DNA of 64,000 nucleotides from Chlorobaculum limnaeum (GCF_001747405.1 NZ_CP017305.1:1010001-1074000), one strand, 5' to 3'; counted from the first letter of the stretch, positions 10,103 to 19,659 are shown. A program made the numbers and translations. Notes: a model not told the origin generated them from the letters alone.

Positions 10103-10777
10103 TCAGTGCGGAAGCTTTTCGAGTTGCGTTATCCAGTTGTCGAAGAGCGAGCAGGATTGACGCATTTTCGGGATGCCGATTGCCGTGGCGATGGCAATGC
10201 CGGTTGTGGTTTTTCTGAAGCGGTTCGAGAGCTTCTCCAGCCTTTTGGAGAGCGCGGTTGTCGGGTGATCGTTGATATTCTCAGGCTCGCTGCACTCGGC
10301 CAGAATTTGCTCGATTGACTTCAGCGGCGCTCCAGACTTTTCGGCCAGACAAGAAGGATCACTGAAATAGAGAGCTTCGATTTCGTACATGGAGATATAG
10401 GGAATAAAACGCGAAGCGGCATTGATATCTGGAAATAGTGCGTTGATTGCTTCGGTAGTATGCTGGATCATGATTTGCGCCTTCCGGGTATGCTCAGTCT
10501 GCTTTTTTGATTCTGCATATCCAGGCCAATCGCTGTCAATTCCGTAGTAATCGACAAAGAGCGTTATCCAGGTATTTCTTCTTTGTTTCAAATGTTTTCC
10601 GATGTCATTGCAGGCGCGCGCAAATTTAACATCGCCACCTTTTTCACCGGGCTTCTCCAGAATGACCGGTGTCAGATAAACCCTTTTTTGCGCCAGATAC
10701 GGTGCGAGCAACTGCTTGACGAAGAGCTGTTCTGTCGGCCCCTCTGAAAGCACAATCACCTCCGCATACTCATTCAT
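10103..10777 (-). CDS. DUF4276 family protein
   Basis: 224 residues from the ATG that overlaps the stop of the upstream ATPase gene (ATGAATGA, 8-base overlap), which argues for translational coupling; a longer in-frame start exists but would lie inside that gene. The N-terminus (VIVLSEGPTEQLFVKQLL) has the conserved glutamate of a TOPRIM-like fold, with FVDYYGIDSDWPGY and YISMYEIEALYFSD as further family blocks. DUF4276 proteins are commonly paired with AAA ATPases of the OLD/RecF-like group, and such ATPase-TOPRIM pairs often act as phage defence. Here the partner is frameshifted, so function is uncertain. Confidence 0.8.
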   Translation of the reverse strand: MNEYAEVIVLSEGPTEQLFVKQLLAPYLAQKRVYLTPVILEKPGEKGGDVKFARACNDIGKHLKQRRNTWITLFVDYYGIDSDWPGYAESKKQTEHTRKAQIMIQHTTEAINALFPDINAASRFIPYISMYEIEALYFSDPSCLAEKSGAPLKSIEQILAECSEPENINDHPTTALSKRLEKLSNRFRKTTTGIAIATAIGIPKMRQSCSLFDNWITQLEKLPH

Positions 10778-11914
10778 GGCTGGTGCCTCCGGCGATAATA
10801 TTTCTTGACCAGAGTTCACCGACAGAATAATCACTCAGCCATTCATCGAAATCGGCGCGTTGCAAGCGTTCAAATACCGATTGTCCTTTCCGGCGATTCA
10901 CCACGACAATATCTTCGATGGAGAACTGATCGAGCAATAGCGGTGATTGCGTTGCGACCATGATCTGCGTTCGTTTGGCCGCGTCTCGAATCAGCTCACC
11001 GAGAATTCTGATCGCTTCGGGATGCAGGCCAAGTTCCGGTTCATCTATGACAATCGCGGATGGAGGAATCGGCTGCAAAAGGGCCGTGGCGAGGCAGATG
11101 AAACGAATCGAGCCGTCGGAGAGGTGATAAGGTTGCATCGGAAAGTCAGAACCTTTCTGGCTCCAGCTTAACTTGACTTTTTCAACTTCACCCATTTTGA
11201 GTACATCGAGACGGAAATCGTCGAAAAACAGCATGACCAACCGAACGGCATTGATAATATCCTGATAATACGAACGATAACCGGTTTTCAATTTCAGCCG
11301 AAACGGGGCGATGTTACTGCCGTTGCGTCTGAGCTTTGCATTGTCTTCGATGATCTCGGAACGGCGCATAGGAGCTGTTGAACTGGTGTCATGGAAGTGA
11401 TAAACCATCCAGTTGGCTATGGACTGATAGACATAATATCCGACTCCGCGTCCTTTTCCGCTTGCAGAAGTTTCCTGGCGTTCATCTTCCAGTCGGCTTT
11501 CAAGTGATGGACGGCCATAAGAGCGCCAACTGGTCGTTGTATATTTCCGTTCTTCACTGACAATAAAGGTATCATCTACGGTAGGGATCAGTTAAAACGA
11601 TACGAGTTTGATCTTTGATTAACTGTCATATTAAATCCAACATAACTGCCGGACTCGAATTCAAACTCCATCAATATTGCGGGAGTGTTCCTGGGGCCAT
11701 TGTAGAGAAAATTGTCAGCGCCTCCATTTTCCAGGACAAACTTCTGCAATCCTTTGCGGGGCATCGCCATCAGCATCTGAAAGACCTGCACGAGGTTGCT
11801 TTTGCCGGAGCCATTGGCCCCGATGATGACGTTCAGGTCTTGGAGTTCAAAGTCCCGCAGCTCACGAATCGATTTGAACCCGTTGATGCTGATTTTTTTG
11901 ATAGCTCCTTTCAT
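10770..11914 (-). pseudogene. AAA (OLD/RecF-like) ATPase, frameshifted
   Basis: Two pieces of one ~381-residue ATPase. The 5' piece (11588-11914) has the start MKGAIKKISINGFKSIREL and a Walker A motif, GANGSGKSN. It stops at TGA 11588-11590. The downstream frame is open from 11600 or so (LIPTVDDTFIVSEERKYTT...) and runs without interruption to 10770, carrying the ABC-like signature region (LSDGSIRFICLA), Walker B (AIVIDEPELGLHP) and the H-motif region (TQIMVATQSP). Adding one A at the AA near 11590-11593 would restore the frame (RFKLIPTVDD). The break is either a true mutation or a sequencing error. The partner is the overlapping DUF4276 gene. Confidence 0.82.
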
Positions 11915-12346
11915 GCCGAGTAGTTGGAGAGGTGGTTCAATAGTGGTTTTTCTGCTTATTCATGAAGCCGCCGCTTCCTTGTCGTTTGTCTTGACACGAA
12001 AGGTAACGAAACGCATCGATAATCGTTTGAATTTGCAGGTGTTCCTTGATGAGGATGGTTGGTATTGTTGTCTTTTTACGCCACTTTGCTTCTTGTGGCA
12101 ACAACGGTTCTTAGCGCACAACACTTTGCTGTTAATCGGGCCGACCGAGCCGGTCAGGCAGCGGCGAACGCTTGCAGCGCTTTCTGGATCGAATTGATAC
12201 TTGTCATGCCATTGCAAAGCTTGGGGATTTGTCTGCGACGCTTGCTTCTGCTTGTTCTGTATAAATATACCGGTTTTCCCGCCATTTTCCGCTCTTGCAC
12301 TGCTCGAATCAGCGAGATGGAGCGCTGCCAAGGCCAGCAAGTTTCG
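11915..12346. other. 432-bp gap
   Basis: Open frames exist on both strands but none shows recognisable protein character. The leftward promoter of the ATPase gene presumably lies at its left edge. I see no hairpin, repeat or RNA gene. Confidence 0.4.
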
Positions 12347-13201
12347 TCACCCCGCGATGAGCCTGATGCCAATCAGCGCCAGCAGCATGGCGGTTCCGGC
12401 GAGGTAGATGCGGCGGATGTAGCGGAGTTTCCGGGGTGTCCGGGGGTCGAGCAGCCGCCAGACTGACCAGGCGACGACGGCGTCGAAGGCGATGATCGGC
12501 GGCAGGTAAGGCCAGCCGAACCATCCGGCAACGAACGGTGCGGCGCTTCCCGCGATCACCAGCGCGAAAACGGCGGCGGCGATGCGCATCGCCTTGCCGG
12601 AGCCGAGCACGACGGCGAGCGAGCGGGATCCTGATTGACGGTCGCCCTCGACGTCGAGCGCGTCCGCCGCGATCTCCTCGCCGAGATCGACGAACATGGT
12701 CATCGCGGCAAGGAAGAGCACCACCGGTTCGAACGGATTCCCGCCAGCGATGCCGCCGAAGATGAAGCTCATGCCAACCGAGCATCCCACGAACAGATTG
12801 CCGACAAGCCCGTAGCGCTTGAGCTTCCAGTCGTACAGCACGCCAAGCAGCAGCATCGCGCAGGCGGCGACGAAGGCGCTGAATCCGATCATCGCCGCCG
12901 AAGCGCACCCGGCGAGCGCGGCGGCACCCGACAACGCGAGCGCCTCGCGCTTCGTCACCAGCCCCGCAGGCAGTGGGCGCGACGGCGCGTTGATGCGGTC
13001 GGTCTCGATGTCGAACACATCGTTCAGCGCCAGCACCGACGCCGCGATGCTGAAAACGCTGAGAAATCCTAAGATCCCCAGCCGCAACGTCGGCCAACCC
13101 CCAAGCGCCAGTACCTCGGCCAGCACCACGCAGGCCCCCGCCGCAAACGACAGCTCGACTCGCAACAGCCGGAACAGCCCGCGAAGTTTTGAATTATTCA
13201 T
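12347..13201 (-). CDS. UbiA-family prenyltransferase
   Basis: 284 residues, about eight or nine transmembrane segments. The first Asp-rich motif is NDVFDIETDRINAPSRPLPAG, which binds the prenyl diphosphate via Mg2+; a second aspartate cluster is less sharp (AADALDVEGDRQSGSRSL). The family transfers prenyl chains to aromatic rings, glycerol phosphates or porphyrin alcohols. The DxxDxxxDxxNxPxRPxPxG form resembles geranylgeranylglyceryl-phosphate/chlorophyll synthase relatives rather than MenA, but I cannot fix the substrate. It is divergent from the SDR gene at 13286. Confidence 0.85.
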   Translation of the reverse strand: MNNSKLRGLFRLLRVELSFAAGACVVLAEVLALGGWPTLRLGILGFLSVFSIAASVLALNDVFDIETDRINAPSRPLPAGLVTKREALALSGAAALAGCASAAMIGFSAFVAACAMLLLGVLYDWKLKRYGLVGNLFVGCSVGMSFIFGGIAGGNPFEPVVLFLAAMTMFVDLGEEIAADALDVEGDRQSGSRSLAVVLGSGKAMRIAAAVFALVIAGSAAPFVAGWFGWPYLPPIIAFDAVVAWSVWRLLDPRTPRKLRYIRRIYLAGTAMLLALIGIRLIAG

Positions 13202-13285
13202 TGGTTAACGGATGAAAGACCATAGCCCGTCAATGTTCTGTTCGATATATTTCAATGGTACAACGAAATCTCAAAATTCACGGAT

Positions 13286-14029
13286 ATGAAAAACAAAGTC
13301 GCATTGGTAACTGGCGCGAGCCGGGGGATTGGACGGGCTACGGCGAAGCTGCTTGCCGCCGAGGGGGCGGCGGTGGCGGTCAATTGGTTTCAGAGCGAAA
13401 GCGCGGCTCGCGCCCTCGTCGATGAGATCACGCAGGCTGGCGGCAGGGCGCTGGCCGTGCGGGCGGACGTGCGCGATGAGGCGCAGGTGCGGGCGATGGT
13501 CGCGGAGGTCGAGCAAAGCCTCGGGTCGGTCGATCTGCTCGTTGGCAACGCCGCGATCGGTTTTCCGGTCAAGCCATTCACCGAATTCACCTGGGACGAG
13601 TTCGAAGCCAAGCTCACCGGCGAGCTGAAGTCGATCTTTTTCTGCTGCCAGGCGGTGCTGCCGGGCATGATCGAACGGAAATCGGGCAGCATCATCGCCA
13701 TATCGAGCACCCTCTCGCGCCACTCCTCGCCGGGATTCATCGTTCACTCCACCGCCAAATCGGGCCTCGACGCCTTCGTCCGCTCGCTTGCCGAGGAGGT
13801 CGGCCCCTTCGGCGTTCGCGTCAACGTGGTCGCCCCCGGTCTCACGCTCACCGACGCCACCGCCTGGCTGCCCGAAGAGCAGAAAGCGATGATTGGCGAA
13901 ATGGCCCCGCTCAAGCGCGTCGCCCTCCCGGAAGACATCGCCGGAGTGGTGCTCGCCGTAGCCTCCAGCCACAGCCGTTTCGTGACCGGCTGCTACATCC
14001 CGGTCTCGGGCGGGTTGCTGATGCTGTGA
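13286..14029 (+). CDS. SDR oxidoreductase (FabG-like) with altered catalytic Tyr
   Basis: 247 residues, classical short-chain dehydrogenase. It has the nucleotide motif TGASRGIG (10-17), the NAA-type motif GNAAIG, and catalytic Ser in IAISST. The YxxxK motif reads HSTAK: aligned from the conserved Ser, the residue that should be Tyr is His (codon CAC, near 13744). The Lys is kept. The C-terminus (VTGCYIPVSGGLLML) is normal. Family members reduce 3-oxoacyl or related carbonyls with NAD(P)H; whether His supports catalysis here is open. It stands alone downstream of a divergent UbiA gene. Confidence 0.88.
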   Translation: MKNKVALVTGASRGIGRATAKLLAAEGAAVAVNWFQSESAARALVDEITQAGGRALAVRADVRDEAQVRAMVAEVEQSLGSVDLLVGNAAIGFPVKPFTEFTWDEFEAKLTGELKSIFFCCQAVLPGMIERKSGSIIAISSTLSRHSSPGFIVHSTAKSGLDAFVRSLAEEVGPFGVRVNVVAPGLTLTDATAWLPEEQKAMIGEMAPLKRVALPEDIAGVVLAVASSHSRFVTGCYIPVSGGLLML

Positions 14030-14065
14030 CGATGGAACTGGCCGGTTCGTTAATCTGTTGAGATT

Positions 14066-14096
14066 TGTACATTATGATGTAACACGAAAAGTACAG
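14066..14096 (+). promoter_or_regulatory. Operator of the yefM-yoeB pair
   Basis: Three TGTACA-like sites, TGTACA (14066-14071), TGTAAC (14078-14083) and AGTACA (14090-14095), lie at exact 12-base centre-to-centre spacing just before the antitoxin start. E. coli YefM-YoeB is known to bind TGTACA core motifs, so this is a likely autoregulatory operator. Confidence 0.65.
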
Positions 14097-14100
14097 TATC

Positions 14101-14358
14101 ATGATCGCGATAAGCACAACCGAACTGCGGAGAAATCTGCGGAAGTATCTGAACCTTGCCCAGAAGGAACGAGTCATCATCCAGTGCGGGAAAAGCGAAA
14201 CCTATGAAATCATTCCCGCCCGCAAGATTAGTGACCATGACGACTACTTCTCAAGCCCGGAACTGCTCGCCGCTCTGAAAGAAGCGGAGGAGGACATTGC
14301 CGGGGGGCGCGTCCGTGAGGTCAAGGACAGCAAGGACTTATGGGAAAATATTCCATAA
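14101..14358 (+). CDS. Type II antitoxin, Phd/YefM family
   Basis: 85 residues. The start [17 protein letters not shown] is the DNA-binding Phd/YefM N-terminus; the acidic C-terminal tail ([15 protein letters not shown]...) is the toxin-neutralising part. It overlaps the toxin start by 19 bases, the standard antitoxin-first order. The TGTACA repeats directly upstream fit autorepression by the complex. Confidence 0.92.
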   Translation: MIAISTTELRRNLRKYLNLAQKERVIIQCGKSETYEIIPARKISDHDDYFSSPELLAALKEAEEDIAGGRVREVKDSKDLWENIP

Positions 14359-14621
14359 TCGTAACCCGGCGCGCGGACAAAGACCTGAAGTTCTGGCTTC
14401 AGAACGGGGACAAGTCCATTCAGCGCAAAATTGAGAAAATCTTCGATGAACTACGGGAACATCCGGCAAGCGGAACCGGAAAGCCGGAACAACTCAAAGG
14501 CGACCTGTCGAAATACTGGTCGAGAAGGCTGAACAAAAAAGATCGCATCATCTATAGCATAGATGACGCAGTCGTGATTGTCTACGTTCTTTCCTTGCGT
14601 GGACATTACGGGGATAGCTGA
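14340..14621 (+). CDS. Txe/YoeB-family mRNA interferase toxin
   Basis: 93 residues, usual length. Family features are present: [14 protein letters not shown], the central [21 protein letters not shown] stretch and [25 protein letters not shown], ending near the catalytic His-Tyr. YoeB toxins bind the ribosome and cut mRNA in the A site. It is paired with the overlapping YefM-type antitoxin; the locus looks intact. Confidence 0.92.
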   Translation: MGKYSIIVTRRADKDLKFWLQNGDKSIQRKIEKIFDELREHPASGTGKPEQLKGDLSKYWSRRLNKKDRIIYSIDDAVVIVYVLSLRGHYGDS

Positions 14622-14652
14622 CAATCTGTTGCTGATCTGAAAATTCTCACCC

Positions 14653-15144
14653 ATGCCTAACACCACAACTTTCGAATTCACCTCCTTCGCCTGCCGCCGG
14701 ACGCCCGTCGGACTCGTCGGCATCGGCGAGAGCGGAGGCCTTGTGACGCGGCTTCTGTTCATGCAGGACGATGCCGCGCCGGTCGTCACCTCTTCCTCAT
14801 CGCTTCTCGACGAGGCGTTACGGCAGCTCGATGCGTGGTTTTCGGGGCGGCTCCGGGAGTTTTCTTTGCCGCTCGTCGAGCCCCGAACGGCTTTCGAGCG
14901 GCGGGTGCGCGAGGCGATGCTCCGCATTCCGTACGGCGCGACAGCGTCGTATGGCGAGCTGGCGGCGGCGATTGGTTCGCCGGGGGCGGCTCGGGCGGTC
15001 GGGACGGCGTGCGGACGGAATCCGCTGCCGCTCATCGTGCCGTGCCATCGGGTCGTTGCTGCCGGAGGGCGGATTGGGGGTTTTCTGGGTGGTATTGAAA
15101 TGAAACGGTGGCTGCTTGATTTCGAGCGCAGGAATGGCTGCTAA
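14653..15144 (+). CDS. ogt: Methylated-DNA-protein-cysteine methyltransferase
   Basis: 163 residues. The active site IVPCHRVVAAGG holds the acceptor cysteine that takes the alkyl group from O6-alkylguanine in a suicide reaction. The helix-turn-helix/arginine-finger region (IPYGATASYGELAAAIGSPGAARAVGTA) and the C-terminal GFLGGIEMKRWLL are typical. It lies 31 bases after the toxin gene, but probably has its own promoter. It is an Ogt/AdaC-type protein without the AdaA regulatory domain. Confidence 0.93.
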   Translation: MPNTTTFEFTSFACRRTPVGLVGIGESGGLVTRLLFMQDDAAPVVTSSSSLLDEALRQLDAWFSGRLREFSLPLVEPRTAFERRVREAMLRIPYGATASYGELAAAIGSPGAARAVGTACGRNPLPLIVPCHRVVAAGGRIGGFLGGIEMKRWLLDFERRNGC

Positions 15145-15282
15145 GTGACGTCGAATCAATGATTTTGCAGGGTGGAAACATCTCGGTTATTTTTTTTACG
15201 GGCGTTCAGTCATCTTGTGATTTTTCGTTATATAGAATCAACAGTTACCGTTTAAAGCATTTTTTCAGTCATTCGCTACTCC

Positions 15283-16455
15283 ATGAACACGATCTCCGCA
15301 CTTTGTAATCGTTTTTCCAAACTGGCCTTTGGCGCGCTTCTCGGTTCTTTCCTGCTCCTGCCCGGCTGCGGCAAGAAGCAGGATGAGCAGAAGCAGATGA
15401 CGCCCGCCCTGCCCGTGATGAAGGTTCAACTTTCGCCTGCCTCTGTTTCCAGCGAATATTCCGTCAGGCTCGAAGGTTTGGCCGACGCGGAGATTCGTCC
15501 GCAGGTGGATGGAATGCTTCAGGCCATTCTGGTCAGGGAGGGGGAGAAGGTCAAAAAAGGGCAGCCGCTTTTCAGGATCGACGATTCGGCGTATCGCGAG
15601 CAGTACAACACGGCGCTCGCCGCGCAACGCGCCGCTGAGGCGCAGGCTGCCGTGGCGAGGGTGAACGCCGAAAAGCTGTTGCCGCTCGTCGAGAACAAGG
15701 TGATTGCGCCGGTGCAGCTCACCACCGCCAAAGCGCAGGAGGCTGCGGCCCGGGCGCAGGCGGCGCAGGCGGCGGCTTCGGCCCGGTCGGCGGCGATCAA
15801 TCTCGACTATACGGTGGTCAAGGCCCCGGTGGCCGGTTATATCGGTCGCATCCCGTTCCGCCAGGGCAATCTGCTCACCAGAAACCAGGCGCAGGCGCTG
15901 ACCACGGTGTCGGATGTCGGCAAGATGTACGCGGTCTTCAGCATCAGCGAGGCCGGTTTCGCGACCTTCAAGAAAGTCTATCCCGGCGAGACGCTGCAAC
16001 AGAAGATCGACGCCGTGCCGCCGGTCAAACTGACGCTCTCGGACGGCACAGTCTACAATCATGACGGCAAGCTCGAATCGATCAGTGGAGGCTTCGACGC
16101 CTCGACCGGCTCGATCGGCCTGCGCGTTGCGTTCCTGAATCCCGAAGGCTTCCTGCGTAGCGGCAACTCCGGCACGGTGAGCCTCAGCTCCAGCTACGAC
16201 AAGGTGATTCTCGTGCCGCAGTCGGCCACGGTCGAACTTCAGGACAAGGTGCTGGTCACGCTGCTGACGGCGGGCAACAAGGTCGCCAAAAGGGTGATCA
16301 CCGTGGCGGGCCGGAGCGAAGAGAACTACATTGTCAGCGACGGCCTCAAGCCGGGCGACGTGATCGTGACCGCAGGCATCGAAAAGTTGCAGGACGGCAT
16401 GGTCATCAAGCCGATGCCCGCCGCGCCGCCGATACAGACTCCGAACGCTCGTTAA
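15283..16455 (+). CDS. RND efflux periplasmic adaptor (MexA/AcrA type)
   Basis: 390 residues. A signal with lipobox (LLLPGC) makes it a lipoprotein of the inner membrane facing the periplasm. Then follow a biotinyl-lipoyl half (EIRPQVDGMLQAILVREGEKVKKGQPLF), an alpha-helical hairpin rich in alanine (~100-165), the second lipoyl half (VKAPVAGYIGRIPFRQGNL) and beta-barrel/membrane-proximal domains. It bridges the RND pump and the outer-membrane channel encoded by the next two genes (12 bases to the pump). No TetR- or MarR-type regulator lies beside the operon. Confidence 0.94.
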   Translation: MNTISALCNRFSKLAFGALLGSFLLLPGCGKKQDEQKQMTPALPVMKVQLSPASVSSEYSVRLEGLADAEIRPQVDGMLQAILVREGEKVKKGQPLFRIDDSAYREQYNTALAAQRAAEAQAAVARVNAEKLLPLVENKVIAPVQLTTAKAQEAAARAQAAQAAASARSAAINLDYTVVKAPVAGYIGRIPFRQGNLLTRNQAQALTTVSDVGKMYAVFSISEAGFATFKKVYPGETLQQKIDAVPPVKLTLSDGTVYNHDGKLESISGGFDASTGSIGLRVAFLNPEGFLRSGNSGTVSLSSSYDKVILVPQSATVELQDKVLVTLLTAGNKVAKRVITVAGRSEENYIVSDGLKPGDVIVTAGIEKLQDGMVIKPMPAAPPIQTPNAR

Positions 16456-16467
16456 ACCGCAGGGCTT

Positions 16468-19400
16468 ATGTTTGAACGTTTCATCTCCCGCCCTGTACTG
16501 GCCACCGTCATTTCGGTCATTCTCGTGATTCTCGGACTGGTCAGCATGTCGCAGCTCTCGATCACCCGCTTTCCCGACATCGCCCCGCCGAGCGTTTCGG
16601 TGACGGCCAGCTATCCCGGCGCGAACGCCGAAACCGTCGGGCGCACGGTAGCTCCGCCGCTCGAAGAGGCGATCAACGGCGTCGAGAATATGACCTACAT
16701 GACCTCCACGTCGTCGAACGACGGCTCGCTCTCCATCAACGTCTTCTTCAAGCAGGGCACCAATGCCGACCAGGCGGCGGTGAACGTGCAGAACCGCGTG
16801 GCGCAGGCCACCAGCCGCCTGCCCGCCGAGGTGAACCAGATCGGCGTTTCGACCATCAAGCGGCAGAACAGCCAGATCATACTGATCAACCTGTCGAGCA
16901 GCGTCAAGGCGTTCGATGCGACTTTTTTGCAGAACTACGCCAAGATCAATATTGTCGATGACCTGTCGAGGGTGCCGGGCGTCGGCCAAGTGTCGGTCTA
17001 TGGCAAGATGGATTACTCCATGCGCGTCTGGCTGCGTCCGGCGCAGATGGCTGCTTACGGCCTGTCACCGCAGGAGGTGTCGGCGGCGATCCAGAGCCAG
17101 AACCTCGAAGCCGCGCCGGGCGAGTTCGGGCAGATGAGCGGCGAGGCGATGCAGTACGTCATGAAGTATCGCGGCAAGTTCGAGCGCCCGGAGGAGTTCG
17201 AGAATATCGTCGTCCGCGCAAATCCCGACGGCTCGCTGCTTCGGCTCAAGGACATCGCCCGCGTCGAGTTCGGCGCGTACAGCTATACGGTCAACTCCAA
17301 GGCCAACGGCAAGCCGGGCGTGGTGATGGCGGTCTATCAGGCCCCTGGCTCCAACGCCAACGAGGTCGAGACCGGGCTGCGCAAGGTGCTCGAAAAGGCA
17401 TCGCGAAGCTTTCCGACCGGCATCGAATACTCGATTCCGTTCAGCTCCAAAAAGGTGGTGGACGAGTCGATCGAGCAGGTGCAGCACACGCTCATTGAGG
17501 CGTTCCTGCTGGTGTTCCTCGTGGTGTTTCTCTTTTTGCAGGATTTCCGTTCGACGCTCATTCCGGCCATCGCCGTGCCGGTGGCGATTATCGGCACCTT
17601 CTTTTTCATGAACCTGTTCGGCTTTTCGATCAACGTGCTGACGCTCTTCGGTCTGGTGCTGGCCATCGGCATCGTGGTTGACGACGCCATCGTGGTGGTG
17701 GAGGCGGTGCACGCCAAGATCGAGGAGAAGCACTGGCCCGCGAAAATCGCCACGGTTTCGGCGATGCGCGAGATAACGACGGCCATCGTCACGATCACGC
17801 TTGTCATGGCCTCGGTGTTCCTGCCGGTGGGGTTCCTCGAAGGTTCGACCGGCGTGTTCTACCGCCAGTTCGCCTTCACGCTCGCCATCGCGATCCTCAT
17901 CTCCGCGGTCAACGCGCTGACCCTCAGTCCGGCGCTCTGCGCGATTTTCCTGACCGACCTGCACAAGCACTCCAGGGAAAAGCACTCGCGTTTCGGTGGT
18001 TTTGGCGGGCGGTTCGTCAAGGGGTTCAACGCCGGATTCGACGCGGTTCGCCAGCGCTACACCGGCATTCTCGACTACTTCATGCGTCACCGGATGGTGG
18101 CGTTCATCGGCCTCGCACTGGTGACCGCCGTGTCGTTCTGGATGTTCAAAACCACGCCGACCGGCTTCATCCCCGACGAGGATAACGGCTTCGTGATCGT
18201 CTCGGTCTCCACGCCGCCCGGCGCGTCGATGGCCCGTACGCAGGCGCTGATGGATCGGGCGGACAAAATTCTGCGCACCATGCCCGCCATCAAGAAGGTG
18301 ATTTCGGTGACCGGCATCAACATTCTCACCCGCAGCTCATCGCCCTCGGCGGGACTGATGTTCATTCAGCTCAACGACCTCGAAGAGCGCGGGGCGGTGC
18401 GTGACGTGAAGGAGATTCTCGGGCAGGTCAACCAGAAGCTGGGCCCGATCAAGGAGGCGAACTTCTTCGCACTCTCGATGCCGACGGTGCCCGGTTTCGG
18501 CACGGTGAGCGGCCTCGAAATGGTGCTGCAAGACCGCAGCGGCGGCGACCTGCACAAGTTCGAGGAGGTGGCCAAAGGCTTCATCGGTGCACTGATGCAA
18601 CGGCCCGAAATCGCCGTGGCCTTCACCACCTTCAAGGCGACCTATCCGCAGTACGAGCTGGTGGTCGATAATGTCAAGGCCGCCGACCTCGGCGTGAACG
18701 TCAAAGAGCTGATGACGGTCTTGCAGGCCTACTACGGCAGTCAGCAGGCCTCCGATTTCAACCGTTTCGGCAAGTATTTCCGCGTCGTGATGCAGGCCGA
18801 GCCGAACGACCGCCGCACGCCCGATTCGCTCAACGGCATCTTCGTCAAGAACGCCAGCGGCGAAATGGTGCCAGTCAGCGCGATCATCACGCTCAAGCGG
18901 GTCTATGGCCCGGATGCGGTCGATCACTTCAACCTCTTCAACGCCATCTCGGTCAACGCCACCGTCGCGCCCGGCTACAGCACCGGCCAGGCGATCCAGG
19001 CGGTGGACGAGGTGTCGCGCACGAGCCTGCCGCCGGGCTTCACCTACGACTGGAAAGGGCAGAGCCGCGAGGAGATCGAGTCTTCCGGCGGCCTTTTCTT
19101 CATCTTCCTGCTCTCGGTGGTGTTCGTCTATTTCCTGCTCTCGGCGCTTTACGAGAGCTACCTGTTGCCGCTGGCGGTGATGTTCTCCATTCCGACGGGG
19201 CTGCTTGGCGTGTTCCTCGGCATCAAGCTGGCGGGAATCGAGAACAACATCTACGTGCAGGTGGCGATCATCATGCTGATCGGTCTTTTGGCGAAGAACG
19301 CGATTCTGATCGTGGAGTTCGCGCTTCAGCGGCGCGTCTCCGGCATGTCGCTCGTCGATGCGGCGATGGAGGGGGCGAGGGCCAGGTTGCGGCCGATCCT

Positions 19401-19659
19401 GATGACCTCGCTCGCCTTCGTGGCGGGTCTGTTGCCGCTGCTCTTCGTCACCGGCCCGGCGGCGATGGGCAACCACTCGATTGGCGCGTCGGCCATCGGC
19501 GGCATGTTCGTCGGCATGGTGCTCGGCATTCTCGTGGTGCCGGTGCTCTTCGTCGCTTTCCAGGGGTTGCAGGAGCGCTTCACCGGCCCGGCGGCGGAGA
19601 TTGTCGAAGCCGGAACCTTGCTCGAAGAGCAGATGAAAAAGGAGGGTTCGCACGAATGA
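16468..19659 (+). CDS. RND multidrug efflux pump (AcrB/HAE1 type)
   Basis: 1063 residues, full length for the HAE1 family. The N-terminus (MFERFISRPVLATVISVILVILGLVSM) is the first transmembrane helix. The proton-relay pair is in TM4 (GIVVDDAIVVVEAV), and the family signatures FIPDEDNGF, PSAGLMFIQL and the C-terminal KNAILIVEFA block are present. Two large periplasmic loops hold the drug-binding porter domain. It forms a trimer that extrudes hydrophobic compounds using proton motive force. It sits in the middle of a three-gene operon and overlaps the channel gene by 4 bases. Confidence 0.95.
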   Translation: MFERFISRPVLATVISVILVILGLVSMSQLSITRFPDIAPPSVSVTASYPGANAETVGRTVAPPLEEAINGVENMTYMTSTSSNDGSLSINVFFKQGTNADQAAVNVQNRVAQATSRLPAEVNQIGVSTIKRQNSQIILINLSSSVKAFDATFLQNYAKINIVDDLSRVPGVGQVSVYGKMDYSMRVWLRPAQMAAYGLSPQEVSAAIQSQNLEAAPGEFGQMSGEAMQYVMKYRGKFERPEEFENIVVRANPDGSLLRLKDIARVEFGAYSYTVNSKANGKPGVVMAVYQAPGSNANEVETGLRKVLEKASRSFPTGIEYSIPFSSKKVVDESIEQVQHTLIEAFLLVFLVVFLFLQDFRSTLIPAIAVPVAIIGTFFFMNLFGFSINVLTLFGLVLAIGIVVDDAIVVVEAVHAKIEEKHWPAKIATVSAMREITTAIVTITLVMASVFLPVGFLEGSTGVFYRQFAFTLAIAILISAVNALTLSPALCAIFLTDLHKHSREKHSRFGGFGGRFVKGFNAGFDAVRQRYTGILDYFMRHRMVAFIGLALVTAVSFWMFKTTPTGFIPDEDNGFVIVSVSTPPGASMARTQALMDRADKILRTMPAIKKVISVTGINILTRSSSPSAGLMFIQLNDLEERGAVRDVKEILGQVNQKLGPIKEANFFALSMPTVPGFGTVSGLEMVLQDRSGGDLHKFEEVAKGFIGALMQRPEIAVAFTTFKATYPQYELVVDNVKAADLGVNVKELMTVLQAYYGSQQASDFNRFGKYFRVVMQAEPNDRRTPDSLNGIFVKNASGEMVPVSAIITLKRVYGPDAVDHFNLFNAISVNATVAPGYSTGQAIQAVDEVSRTSLPPGFTYDWKGQSREEIESSGGLFFIFLLSVVFVYFLLSALYESYLLPLAVMFSIPTGLLGVFLGIKLAGIENNIYVQVAIIMLIGLLAKNAILIVEFALQRRVSGMSLVDAAMEGARARLRPILMTSLAFVAGLLPLLFVTGPAAMGNHSIGASAIGGMFVGMVLGILVVPVLFVAFQGLQERFTGPAAEIVEAGTLLEEQMKKEGSHE

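Noticed and set aside
11960-12340. Leftward 126-codon frame upstream of the AAA ATPase
   Set aside because: Composition is typical of random translation (Lys/Gln/Ser-rich without structure) and there is no ribosome site or motif.
12059-12466. Rightward frame with a hydrophobic start
   Set aside because: Its second half is antisense to the UbiA gene and the first half has no recognisable protein features.
15265-16989. Leftward 574-codon frame opposite the efflux adaptor
   Set aside because: Arg/His-rich antisense shadow of two clear genes in a GC-rich region.
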